DNA from: Caldifarciminota bacterium
Lineage (GTDB): Bacteria > Hydrothermota > UBA3073 > JACQXS01 > JAGMCI01
Length of the DNA: 35,357 nucleotides
Direction: 5' to 3'
NCBI GenBank assembly: GCA_023129325.1
Contig: JAGMCI010000018.1
Coordinates: 1-35,357, forward strand
The notes beneath the pieces are model-generated. The model was not told the origin of the DNA. It worked only from the letters and a program-made list of their open reading frames with translations, and did no database searches. Shown here piece by piece: positions 23,610 to 30,196 of the stretch. Position 1 is the first letter of the stretch; every line of letters begins with the position of its first letter. Position numbers and translations under genes: made by a program.

Positions 23610-24455
23610 CTGCAAACATTCTTTAACTAATATTAAATCTTCCTTGACTTTCTCTTTCCATCCAGGGTGATAAAGTAAAGCCGCTGGATGATAAGTGGGT
23701 ATAATTTTCATTGATTGCTCTTCATTTATCCCGCCCATATGCGTGGGGGCGGGATAAATCTTGCCTCTTATTTGTGAAAATGAGCCTTTTATTCCTAATA
23801 GAGTATAAGTAGCCCATCTCCCGAGACAACATAAAATTTTAGGTTTTATAATTTTAAGTTGCTCTTCAAGATATGGACGACATTTATTAATTTCTTCAGG
23901 TAATGGGTCTCTATTGCCCGGAGGCCTGCATTTAACAATGTTTGTTATATAAATATCATCCCGAGTTAAACCTATGAATTCAACAAATTTAGTAAGCAAT
24001 TTACCGGCTTCGCCTATAAACGGACGTCCTTCTAAATCCTCATTCCTGCCAGGAGCTTCACCAATAAAAACAAGCTCCGCATCTGAATTACCTTCCCCAA
24101 ATACTAAATGATTTCGTGTCTCAGATAAAGGACATTTTTGACAATTTTTTATTGACTCATAATAAAGAAAAAGTTCTTTTTCTTTTTTGGAGTGCAACAA
24201 CGGTGTTGTTGTAGGGCTTGATGGTGCAGCCAACCCCTCCTCCTTTGACCGTTTCCTTCCACTGTCATACTGAACCCCACTGTCATACTGAACCCCACTG
24301 TCATACTGAACCCCACTGTCATGCTGAACCCCACTGTCATGCTGAACTCGTTTCAGCATCTCCGGTTCCTCTTCAACTTCTAAACTCTCTACTCCCAAAA
24401 GTCTTTCATTCTTAAGCCATTCTATTCCCAATTTTCTTAAATCTTCAGGAGCCAT
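23598..24455 (-). CDS. Uracil-DNA glycosylase, iron-sulphur (type 4-like)
   Basis: 285 residues. The core (about 90-280) has the glycosylase motifs VFIGEAPGRNEDLEGRPFIGEAG and YHPAALLYHPG, and cysteines for a 4Fe-4S cluster (CQKCPLSETR, the Cys in KCRPPGN, and one in CRPYLEEQLKIIKPKILCC). It removes uracil from DNA in base-excision repair. An N-terminal helix (APEDLRKLGIEWLKNERLLG) is separated from the core by about 57 residues read from repeats: MLKRVQHDSG, then a VQ(H/Y)DSG hexapeptide in five copies, then an element read as TTTPLLHS. The C-terminus QSRT also comes from a palindrome. No ribosome site precedes the ATG; a promoter ends about 8 bases before it. Confidence 0.9.
   Translation of the reverse strand: MAPEDLRKLGIEWLKNERLLGVESLEVEEEPEMLKRVQHDSGVQHDSGVQYDSGVQYDSGVQYDSGRKRSKEEGLAAPSSPTTTPLLHSKKEKELFLYYESIKNCQKCPLSETRNHLVFGEGNSDAELVFIGEAPGRNEDLEGRPFIGEAGKLLTKFVEFIGLTRDDIYITNIVKCRPPGNRDPLPEEINKCRPYLEEQLKIIKPKILCCLGRWATYTLLGIKGSFSQIRGKIYPAPTHMGGINEEQSMKIIPTYHPAALLYHPGWKEKVKEDLILVKECLQSRT
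24189..24362. repeat. Repeat insert inside the UDG gene, with an 18-bp tandem array
   Basis: A family C element (24189-24212, TGCAACAAC-GGT-GTTGTTG), then about five copies of an 18-bp unit (CCCCACTGTCATACTGAA type, 24259-24340), then a family A hairpin (24336-24362). An 18-bp period keeps the frame whatever the copy number. Confidence 0.8.
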
Positions 24456-24462
24456 TAAAATA

Positions 24463-24490
24463 ATATTATATCAAATAATCCCTATGTCAA
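24463..24490 (-). promoter_or_regulatory. Promoter of the UDG-dnaB gene run
   Basis: On the - strand TTGACA (24490-24485), then TAATAT at 24468-24463 with a 16-bp spacer; an overlapping perfect TATAAT (24470-24465) would leave only 14 bp. The expected transcript start falls at about the ATG (24455). Confidence 0.6.
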
Positions 24491-24572
24491 GAAATTTTTT
24501 GCTAATGTGCCGATTGGAAGAGGCACTTATGCATTAAAATTTTGCCGAAGGGTCAAGAAAAATCTTACTAAT

Positions 24573-24621
24573 GCCCCGCACATAATTGTGGGATTATAAA
24601 TGTTGAATTTGTGTGCGGGAC
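24573..24621. repeat. Family B palindrome with an enlarged loop
   Basis: Arm CCCCGCACATAA, about 23 intervening bases, then TTTGTGTGCGGGA. Like family B but opened at the centre, as after an internal insertion. Confidence 0.5.
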
Positions 24622-24722
24622 TTATGATTAGAGTTTTCTCTATCCCGTTTTCGTGGGGTCAAGCATTTTTTATAGACTATCAATACATAATTAACCAATC
24701 TATTCTGTTTTTAAAATTGTAG

Positions 24723-24741
24723 GCACGATTTCAAATCGTGC
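24723..24741. repeat. GCACGATTT palindrome
   Basis: GCACGATTT-C-AAATCGTGC, perfect 9-bp arms. Confidence 0.75.
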
Positions 24742-24749
24742 AAAAATAT

Positions 24750-24811
24750 GGAGTGCAACAACGATGTTGTTGCATTACAAAAATTTGGAGTGCACCATTG
24801 ATGTTATTGCA
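24750..24811. repeat. Two family C palindromes
   Basis: 24750-24774: GGAG then TGCAACAAC-GAT-GTTGTTGCA. 24787-24811: a degenerate copy (TGCACCATTGATGTTATTGCA). Third and fourth copies are at 24189 and 25050. Confidence 0.75.
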
Positions 24812-24938
24812 TGCAATCCGTATAATTTTTATTCTGTGCCTATCAGTGTTCACCCCGTGAGATGACTTTTCGTATCTAACGGGGTTAATCTGCGTCCCTA
24901 TTTTAGTAGGTTGGAGCTCTCTACCACAGGGGGGGTGG

Positions 24939-24958
24939 GTTGAAGCCTCCGCTTCAAC
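24939..24958. repeat. GTTGAAGC palindrome
   Basis: GTTGAAGC-CTCC-GCTTCAAC, perfect 8-bp arms. Confidence 0.75.
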
Positions 24959-25049
24959 TCCCATAATTTGCATCACTTGTCATTCTGAACGAAGTGAAGA
25001 ATCTTGAGTTGTCAGGGCAGGCTCCGTGAAGAGGAAGAATCTCTGGTAT

Positions 25050-25074
25050 GGAGTGCAATAACGGTGTTATTGCA
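25050..25074. repeat. Family C palindrome with a compensatory change
   Basis: GGAG then TGCAATAAC-GGT-GTTATTGCA. Compared with 24750-24774, C>T in the left arm is matched by G>A in the right arm. Confidence 0.8.
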
Positions 25075-25086
25075 AATATATGCAGC

Positions 25087-25105
25087 GCGGGACTTTATGC
25101 CCCGC
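25087..25105. repeat. GCGGG..CCCGC hairpin
   Basis: GCGGG-ACTTTATGC-CCCGC, just downstream of the truncated lipoprotein gene. Confidence 0.5.
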
Positions 25106-25145
25106 TAACTGACTCGCTTATTCATTTTCTGGGGCTTGAAAATAA

Positions 25146-25499
25146 TTAGTAGTCCGTCCCAATTTTCTTAACCATCCTCATCTTTACAAAACAACTCATT
25201 TTGTAATTAGAAGATGAAAAGGGAATAACCACTCTTTGAGTTGCCGGAGGCTCAATAACACATGCTCGCACTAACCGAAGACTATTATTACCTCCACCTT
25301 CAGATACATCATGAGAGATATTATGGATATCTGCATTTTCCCATCCTACTACTGCGTCTCCTCTTACTTCCTCAAAACTTCCATTTACCACAAGATTTTC
25401 TCCGATTGAAGGCTTACCTTCCCTTATAAGTTCTCTTCTTTCACATCCAGTAAGCATAAGAATTACTCCTATACCCAGAAATGCTTTTTTAATTCTCAT
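25146..25499 (-). CDS. Truncated lipoprotein with carbohydrate-binding-like domain
   Basis: 117 residues. Signal peptide with a lipobox (GVILMLTGC, Cys about 19). The rest starts like a jelly-roll carbohydrate-binding module: NLVVNGSFEEVRGDAVVGWENADIHN, then SLRLV and a beta strand YKMSCFVKMRMV. It ends early at KIGTDY: the final GGGACGGACTACTAA is part of a repeat element also found at 5299 and 27267. The domain is therefore probably cut short by that element, and the stop codon comes from it. Its ATG overlaps the stop of the PQQ-propeller gene by 4 bases. Probable pseudogene-like remnant, though it may still be made. Confidence 0.6.
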   Translation of the reverse strand: MRIKKAFLGIGVILMLTGCERRELIREGKPSIGENLVVNGSFEEVRGDAVVGWENADIHNISHDVSEGGGNNSLRLVRACVIEPPATQRVVIPFSSSNYKMSCFVKMRMVKKIGTDY

Positions 25500-27259
25500 T
25501 TTTTACCTCCTCTTAAAAAAGCCACTTTTACCGTTTTCCTATATAAATCAGCTTCTAAAGAAACAAAATAGACTCCCGAAGACAGAGTATTGGCATCCCA
25601 CGACAGGCGATACTCACCTTTGGGCAGATACCCTTGATAAGGTATTCCCCTCAATCTTCCTGCTATATCAAAGATTCTTATTATCACCTCCTTTCTTTCC
25701 GGGATTGAAAGAAAAAATCCCAAAGAATTTTTAGCTGCTTGATACCCAAAGAATGTAAAAGTGCTGATAGCATCAATAGTATCTTCTTGAACCCCAGTAT
25801 CTCCTGTATAAACATAGATAAAACTCCGATGAGCGCCAATGAAGTAGTTTTTATATACAATTGGAAAGCCCCAGGAGGGCCAAATTTGTGGGGAATCTGG
25901 AAGAAGCACTGTATCTATAACTGTGCCATCTGTTCTAAATGCATAAATATAGTCTGTATTTGTAACCCAACTGACGCCTCCTTGGGTTCCCAAAGGCAAA
26001 TTGCTTCTTCCTCCATTGCTATCTTTAGGAGCGAGATAAAAATCTACATGTGGGGCGCCAGTTTGAGCATCCCAGGATTGCACTCTTGTAAAAATGGTAT
26101 CCCCAGCACCGTATTCTCCACCTGCTATCCATATATCTCCATTATACCCAGCTATCCGGTCGTTAAACCATGTATAAAATCCCGTAATTTTTAGTTGAGG
26201 TTCTCCGCTCTCCAAGTCCAGTCCAAACAGAGTATCGGTGGCAAAAAAGAATATCTTATTTTCATAAATAGTTTGCCACTCTGGACCATTCCCTACTTCA
26301 ATTGCCCAGATAGAATCACCAGAAATAGCATCCAAACACCATAAAAGTGGGGGCTCCACAGGAGGAGAGCCTCCTCCGTATATTCTTCCATTCCAATACG
26401 AGGGCGACAACTCTGTGATTCCTTTTCTACTCCATAGCAGATCCCCCCTCAAATTCCATGCATACAATGTATGGTTATTAGGACCTGAAAGAAAAACAAG
26501 GCTATCAACACAAATTGGCGAGTTTCCCACAGAATTGCGAAAAGCCCGTGCCCATTTTTCTTCACCAGTTAAAGGGTCTAAAGCAAAGAAAGTAGGTTGT
26601 AGCGTATCCCAACTCATCCATGTACCAACAAATAAAATTGAATCTCCGGGACATAAGGCCGCACAGCAAACATTGGCTGTCAATTCCTCTTTCCATACAA
26701 CTTCACCGGTCTCAAGGCTAAGGGCTAAAATCCAATTTGAGTATCCATCCCCAACATAAAGCATATCGTAAGCAGCACAGGGTTGTATCATCATAAAGTC
26801 ATGACCATTAATCCCTGAGAATTGCCACTTAAACTCAAGAGGCGGATACAAGGGATGAGGATAATATCCTGTATGCTGAGCATCATAACCCAGCATTCTC
26901 CAGGAATAGGTGGTATCTGTCTTATTAATTCTTTTAGTCCTGCCGTAATAAAAATAACCTGGACCATCATCCTCAACTACTTTGACTTGCACATTTTTTA
27001 CTTCTGCCACTTCTTTTCCTTGTGGAAAAACATAAACCACTCTTATTCTTCCTTCTTTGGAGTATTTACCCCGAAACTTCCAGATAAATCTATCCTCCCA
27101 TGAGTTGGGATAAACAGGATTTAGTTTTTCAGCAATAAGTCTCCAGTTCTCTCCATCCGAAGAACAATAAAATTCAACCTTTTGGCACCCCCCTTTTGCA
27201 AAGAAAGGAATCTCTACAGTTGAAACCGATGAAACCATCCACAATAATATTGCAAACAT
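25496..27259 (-). CDS. Secreted PQQ-type beta-propeller with sorting domain
   Basis: 587 residues. Short signal-like start (MFAILLWMVSSVSTVEIP) followed by a beta domain (about 20-110) and a PQQ-like propeller (about 130-490) with blade repeats such as ILALSLETGEVVWKEEL, FFALDPLTGEEKWARAF and LWCLDAISGDSIWAIEV. The C-terminus (SIPERKEVIIRIFDIAGRLRGIPYQG..LSSGVYFVSLE) is a type IX/FlgD-like sorting domain. It is probably exported by the same system as the other sorting-domain proteins here. A repeat (GTGACGGACTACTA, 27267-27286) lies directly before the start and no ribosome site is visible. TTGACA is present at 27316-27321 without a convincing -10. Confidence 0.75.
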   Translation of the reverse strand: MFAILLWMVSSVSTVEIPFFAKGGCQKVEFYCSSDGENWRLIAEKLNPVYPNSWEDRFIWKFRGKYSKEGRIRVVYVFPQGKEVAEVKNVQVKVVEDDGPGYFYYGRTKRINKTDTTYSWRMLGYDAQHTGYYPHPLYPPLEFKWQFSGINGHDFMMIQPCAAYDMLYVGDGYSNWILALSLETGEVVWKEELTANVCCAALCPGDSILFVGTWMSWDTLQPTFFALDPLTGEEKWARAFRNSVGNSPICVDSLVFLSGPNNHTLYAWNLRGDLLWSRKGITELSPSYWNGRIYGGGSPPVEPPLLWCLDAISGDSIWAIEVGNGPEWQTIYENKIFFFATDTLFGLDLESGEPQLKITGFYTWFNDRIAGYNGDIWIAGGEYGAGDTIFTRVQSWDAQTGAPHVDFYLAPKDSNGGRSNLPLGTQGGVSWVTNTDYIYAFRTDGTVIDTVLLPDSPQIWPSWGFPIVYKNYFIGAHRSFIYVYTGDTGVQEDTIDAISTFTFFGYQAAKNSLGFFLSIPERKEVIIRIFDIAGRLRGIPYQGYLPKGEYRLSWDANTLSSGVYFVSLEADLYRKTVKVAFLRGGKK

Positions 27260-27362
27260 AAATTAGTGACGGACTACTATTTTTATATCTCTCAATCTTC
27301 TCATAATTTTCACCCTGTCAAGTTTTATTTTTCCTTTATGAATTTGGTTCTTAACTATTTTA

Positions 27363-27914
27363 TTATCCCCTCAAATCTTCCATACTTTTGGGAAACCTGA
27401 TTTGAAGGAGACCGTTCTTTAACTGAGCATCAGCTTTTGATATATCTATTGATGCGGGAAGCTCAATTGCTCTTAAGAACCAACCGTGCTTTATTTCCTT
27501 AATGTAATAGATACCATCAATTTGTTTATTAAAGCCGCTAATTTCTATACTGCGAGGCTTTGCTGTGAGGGTTAAATCCTCTTTTTTTAATCCGGGGAGC
27601 TCAATTAATAGGAGAAATTCTTTCTTTTTCTCTATAAGTTCCATTGGTGGAAACTTTAATGATTTGACATCTACTTTGGTTTCGTGTATCTCCCATTCGT
27701 GCCTTAACATTTGGTGAAGACTTTGATGAATGGAAGTAGGGAGCTTGTAAAGTTCTACTTTTTGATAAAGAGCTATTGTTGTTTTTAGTGTATTTACAAT
27801 ACTTCTACAGCGAGGGCACAAGGTTAAATGTTTTTCTAATTCAACACATTTTTCATGGGGAAGTTCTCCATCAACATAATCTGAAACCCATAGTAAAATT
27901 TGTTCACATTTCAT
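27363..27914 (-). CDS. Anti-sigma zinc finger (zf-HC2) fused to Hsp20/alpha-crystallin domain
   Basis: 183 residues from the ATG at 27914 (GGGAGAG 5-12 bases upstream), overlapping the sigma gene by 11 bases. Residues 1-45 match the zf-HC2 anti-sigma fold: Cys3, DYVDGELP, His29, Cys33 and Cys36 (EKHLTLCPRCRS). A helical linker (about 46-85) follows. Residues about 90-180 form an alpha-crystallin domain: EKKKEFLLLIELPGLKKEDLTLTAKPRSIEISG, HGWFLRAIELPASIDISKADAQLKNGLLQIRFPK, including the conserved A-x3-N-G-x-L motif. There is no membrane segment, unlike classical RsiW/RseA anti-sigma factors. The frame is open throughout, so the fusion is real in this assembly. Inferred role: cytoplasmic anti-sigma whose Hsp20 part senses unfolded protein. 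Confidence 0.85.
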   Translation of the reverse strand: MKCEQILLWVSDYVDGELPHEKCVELEKHLTLCPRCRSIVNTLKTTIALYQKVELYKLPTSIHQSLHQMLRHEWEIHETKVDVKSLKFPPMELIEKKKEFLLLIELPGLKKEDLTLTAKPRSIEISGFNKQIDGIYYIKEIKHGWFLRAIELPASIDISKADAQLKNGLLQIRFPKSMEDLRG

Positions 27915-28482
27915 GATACTCTCCCTTAAAATAACCAGATAACTTTTCACGCAGGCACAACCTTGCCCGATGTAACCTTGACTTGACAGCCGAAACTGAA
28001 ATTCCAAGCGCCTTAGCAGTCTGAAGATTAGAAAGTTTCTCTATATCCCTTAAAACAAATACTGCTCTGTGAGATGGAGGAAGAGATTTAATTGCTTGGT
28101 TCATGACTTTTTTTAGTTCTTCCTCTTCAAGAAGAGTTAATGGATTTTTTGACCAATCAATAGCTTCTTTTCCTGTAGCAAATAACCTGTCGTCAAGCGA
28201 GACCATTTTAGGTTCTTTCTTTCTAAATTTCATGAGGCAGGCATTTGTGGCGATTCGGTATATCCAGGTGGAAAAATTTGACTTCTCTTTAAATTTGTCA
28301 ATTGATTTAAATGCTGATAGAAAAGTGTCTTGTAAAATATCTTTAGCATCCTCCTGAGAACCAAGTATTTTATAAGCAAGATTATAGACTTTTGTTTCGT
28401 ATCTATTGACAAGTTCTTCAAAAGCCTTGAAATTATTTTCTTTTGCTTGCTTTACAAGAACCTTATCTGATAGTTCCTTCAC
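27904..28482 (-). CDS. ECF-type RNA polymerase sigma factor (RpoE/SigW-like)
   Basis: 192 residues with a GTG start that overlaps the hpf stop by one base (TAGTG). Region 2: FEELVNRYETKVYNLAYKILGSQEDAKDILQDTFLSAFKSI with the -10 recognition segment FSTWIYRIATNACLMKFRK. Region 4: LPPSHRAVFVLRDIEKLSNLQTAKALGISVSAVKSRLHRARLCLREKL. Length and motifs fit group-4 (ECF) sigma factors. The gene after it encodes a zf-HC2 protein, the usual position of the cognate anti-sigma factor. Confidence 0.95.
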   Translation of the reverse strand: MKELSDKVLVKQAKENNFKAFEELVNRYETKVYNLAYKILGSQEDAKDILQDTFLSAFKSIDKFKEKSNFSTWIYRIATNACLMKFRKKEPKMVSLDDRLFATGKEAIDWSKNPLTLLEEEELKKVMNQAIKSLPPSHRAVFVLRDIEKLSNLQTAKALGISVSAVKSRLHRARLCLREKLSGYFKGEYHEM

Positions 28483-28775
28483 TATTTTCTTTGTCTTATT
28501 TTGCTTTTATACTGTTTTATTCTCCTTTTGATTTTGGCGACACAGGAATCAAGAGCTTGATATATGTCATAAGCTTGTTCTTTTGCAAAAAATGGTGATG
28601 CTTTACCAAGTTTTACTTCCAACTCGCTTAAATACCTTGCACCTTCCCGAGCTAAAACTACTTCTGCATTTAGAATCCGTTTTGAAAATCTTTCAAGGTT
28701 AGATACCTTTTTATTTACAACTTCCTTCATAGTATCTGAAGGCTCAATTCCTCGCCAGGAAATGTTTACTTGCAT
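28482..28775 (-). CDS. hpf: Short ribosome hibernation promoting factor
   Basis: 97 residues from the ATG at 28775, with GGAGGA 6-11 bases upstream; the longer in-frame start at 28838 only translates an inserted hairpin. MQVNISWRGIEPSDTMKEVVNKKVSNLERF..AEVVLAREGARYLSELEVKLGK and the 'QAYDIYQALDSCVAKIKRRIKQYKSKIRQRK' C-terminus match the short HPF/YfiA family (about 95-115 residues) without the dimerisation domain of long HPF. It binds the small ribosomal subunit and silences ribosomes under stress or starvation. It sits between the GWxTD gene and the ECF sigma gene, which suggests stress-linked expression. Confidence 0.92.
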   Translation of the reverse strand: MQVNISWRGIEPSDTMKEVVNKKVSNLERFSKRILNAEVVLAREGARYLSELEVKLGKASPFFAKEQAYDIYQALDSCVAKIKRRIKQYKSKIRQRK

Positions 28776-28791
28776 AGTTTCCTCCTCCGTC

Positions 28792-28823
28792 CACTCTTTC
28801 CCGATTTTATCGGGATCAGAGTG
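28792..28823. repeat. Family F nested hairpin before hpf
   Basis: Outer arms CACTCT/AGAGTG and inner arms TCCCGAT/ATCGGGA. Together with the family B element at 28830-28857 it repeats the order seen upstream of dnaB. Confidence 0.75.
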
Positions 28824-28829
28824 ACGTGA

Positions 28830-28857
28830 GTCCCGCACTTGAAAATAAGTGCGGGAC
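28830..28857. repeat. Family B variant between the GWxTD gene and hpf
   Basis: GTCCCGCACTT-GAAAAT-AAGTGCGGGAC, 11-bp perfect arms. The inner stem is CTT/AAG instead of CATAA/TTATG. It touches the GWxTD stop codon. Confidence 0.8.
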
Positions 28858-30095
28858 TATTCTAAAAGCTCTGGGTTGACCCATTTTTTATAATTGGGGT
28901 CTGTTTGTTCTTCTTTTGTGTTTGACCAAACAAGTGTATATCTTCCACAACTTGATTTATCAACAAAAATGAATGTCATTCCTCCTTTACTGTAATAGAG
29001 CCATTTATCACAGGCGCGGTATGAAGGGTCAGCTGAATAGGATTCTATTTCATCTGGTTTACCATATTTTATCCAGATTCTACCTTTGGCAGAGTCTCTG
29101 CCAAGCTCATTTATTGAAGGAAAATGAGCATCTGCATATTTAATCCTTGAAATGAGAGTATTAAGAAGTGATTTCCCAACCTTTCTCCAGAAACTGACGA
29201 GAAAATTCGGTTTTGCTTCTTCTGAAAGATTGTTGTAAAATTCAAGTTCCTTGGAAGTGGCAACATATTGAATTAAATCATAATATTTTAGTTCTTCTGC
29301 TGTTAGTTTAAATTCCTCTCTATTTTTAAGACCTTTTACTATGTAAAAAGGTCTTTCCTTTTGAATAGTTTTATTGTCTTGAGTTATCTGAAGTTTAAAA
29401 ATGTAAGTTCCTTCTTTTAGGGTTATTATGTTTATACCACCAGTTTCTGCAATATCACTTGCTTTTGGAATTGAGGATTTTGCAGGAAGCTTTTTAACAA
29501 TCTTTCCAGAAGTGTTAAAAATTAAATAATCTACTTTATAGGGACTATCTTTTTTAAGATTATAAATTTCTGCATAAATATAGAGAATAGAATAGCGTTT
29601 CCCAAATATAGCTTGAGGATGGGGAATAATTTGCAAGCCGTTCTTTATAAATTTACCCTCTTCTGCAGATTCAATTTTTGTAGCAAATTCAATGTCTGAT
29701 AAAGAGAAAGATGTATCAAAATCAATAATTTCAAAAGACTTTCGAGCTCTTTTAGCAATTCCATTACCAAGAATCTCAAGTTCTAAGTCATATTTTCCAC
29801 TCTCAAGAAATAAATCTAATTTGTCTAAAGCATGAAGTTCACGAGATTTTGCTTGTTCATAAGAATTAATATAAGAAATCCTATCCCACACTCTTGAAAG
29901 AGTTTTTGACTCAGGACTTTTAATATTTAATCTTATTTTAAAGGTGGATTTGAGAATTCCTTTTTCTTCTTTGTAAGAGAGGTCAGAATAAGGGATGCTT
30001 ATATAAACTTCACAGAGATTGAGATTATTTTCGGCTTTAAAACGAGCTATATCCAAACTTATTTGGAATGGGATAATTAAGAGAAGAATTCCCAC
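28857..30095 (-). CDS. GWxTD-domain protein
   Basis: 412 residues with a GTG start and an apparent signal peptide (MGILLLIIPFQIS). The N-terminal two thirds are beta-rich with a stretch of Ig-like look (YDLELEILGNGIAKRARKSFEI, GTYIFKLQITQDNKTIQKERPFYIV). The C-terminal third is the GWxTD domain found in many FCB-group and related bacteria: RDSAKGRIWIKYGKPDEIESY, CDKWLYYSKGGMTFIFVDKSSCGRYTLVWSNTKEE. Function is not established; these proteins are usually extracytoplasmic. No ribosome site precedes the GTG and a promoter ends only a few bases upstream. It is first in an operon with hpf, an ECF sigma factor and the zf-HC2/Hsp20 protein. Confidence 0.8.
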   Translation of the reverse strand: MGILLLIIPFQISLDIARFKAENNLNLCEVYISIPYSDLSYKEEKGILKSTFKIRLNIKSPESKTLSRVWDRISYINSYEQAKSRELHALDKLDLFLESGKYDLELEILGNGIAKRARKSFEIIDFDTSFSLSDIEFATKIESAEEGKFIKNGLQIIPHPQAIFGKRYSILYIYAEIYNLKKDSPYKVDYLIFNTSGKIVKKLPAKSSIPKASDIAETGGINIITLKEGTYIFKLQITQDNKTIQKERPFYIVKGLKNREEFKLTAEELKYYDLIQYVATSKELEFYNNLSEEAKPNFLVSFWRKVGKSLLNTLISRIKYADAHFPSINELGRDSAKGRIWIKYGKPDEIESYSADPSYRACDKWLYYSKGGMTFIFVDKSSCGRYTLVWSNTKEEQTDPNYKKWVNPELLE

Positions 30096-30100
30096 TTCTT

Positions 30101-30130
30101 AATATATAACTCTAATTTTTAAAAAGTCAA
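30101..30130 (-). promoter_or_regulatory. Promoter of the GWxTD-hpf-sigma operon
   Basis: On the - strand TTGACT (30130-30125), then TATATA at 30108-30103 with a 16-bp spacer (or TATATT at 30106-30101, 18 bp). The expected transcript start coincides with the GTG at 30095. Confidence 0.6.
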
Positions 30131-30149
30131 GTGATATTTTAGAAAATCC

Positions 30150-30177
30150 TTGACATTTGAACTCTTTTAAATATAAT
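30150..30177 (+). promoter_or_regulatory. Consensus promoter of mreBCD
   Basis: TTGACA at 30150-30155, 16-bp spacer, TATAAT at 30172-30177. The ribosome site AAAGGAG (30184-30190) and ATG (30197) follow. Divergent from the GWxTD promoter, about 20 bp away. Confidence 0.8.
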
Positions 30178-30196
30178 ATATGCAAAGGAGCGAAGC

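Larger units (their letters stand above)
24456..25145. other. 690-bp gene-free stretch packed with palindromes
   Basis: Besides the UDG promoter (24463-24490) it holds at least eight palindromic elements: 24573-24621, 24723-24741, 24750-24774, 24787-24811, an ACGGGGTT element (about 24870-24892, also near 1733), 24939-24958, a GTCATTCTGAACGAAGTG variant of family A (24979-25005), 25050-25074 and 25087-25105. No gene is supported. Confidence 0.75.

Noticed and set aside
24259-24362. Direct repeats that look like a short CRISPR array
   Set aside because: The 18-bp units are contiguous with no spacers, lie inside a coding frame, and no cas genes are present.
25739-26194. 151-residue + strand open frame opposite the PQQ-propeller gene
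   Set aside because: It is antisense to a gene with clear blade repeats and a sorting domain; no ribosome site or recognisable fold.
27915-28007. Longer start for the zf-HC2/Hsp20 gene
   Set aside because: The extension lies inside the sigma gene, has no homologous look, and the ATG at 27914 has a ribosome site and starts at the zinc-finger Cys3.
28776-28838. Longer hpf start at 28838
   Set aside because: The extra residues come from the family F hairpin; the ATG at 28775 has a strong GGAGGA ribosome site and matches the family start.
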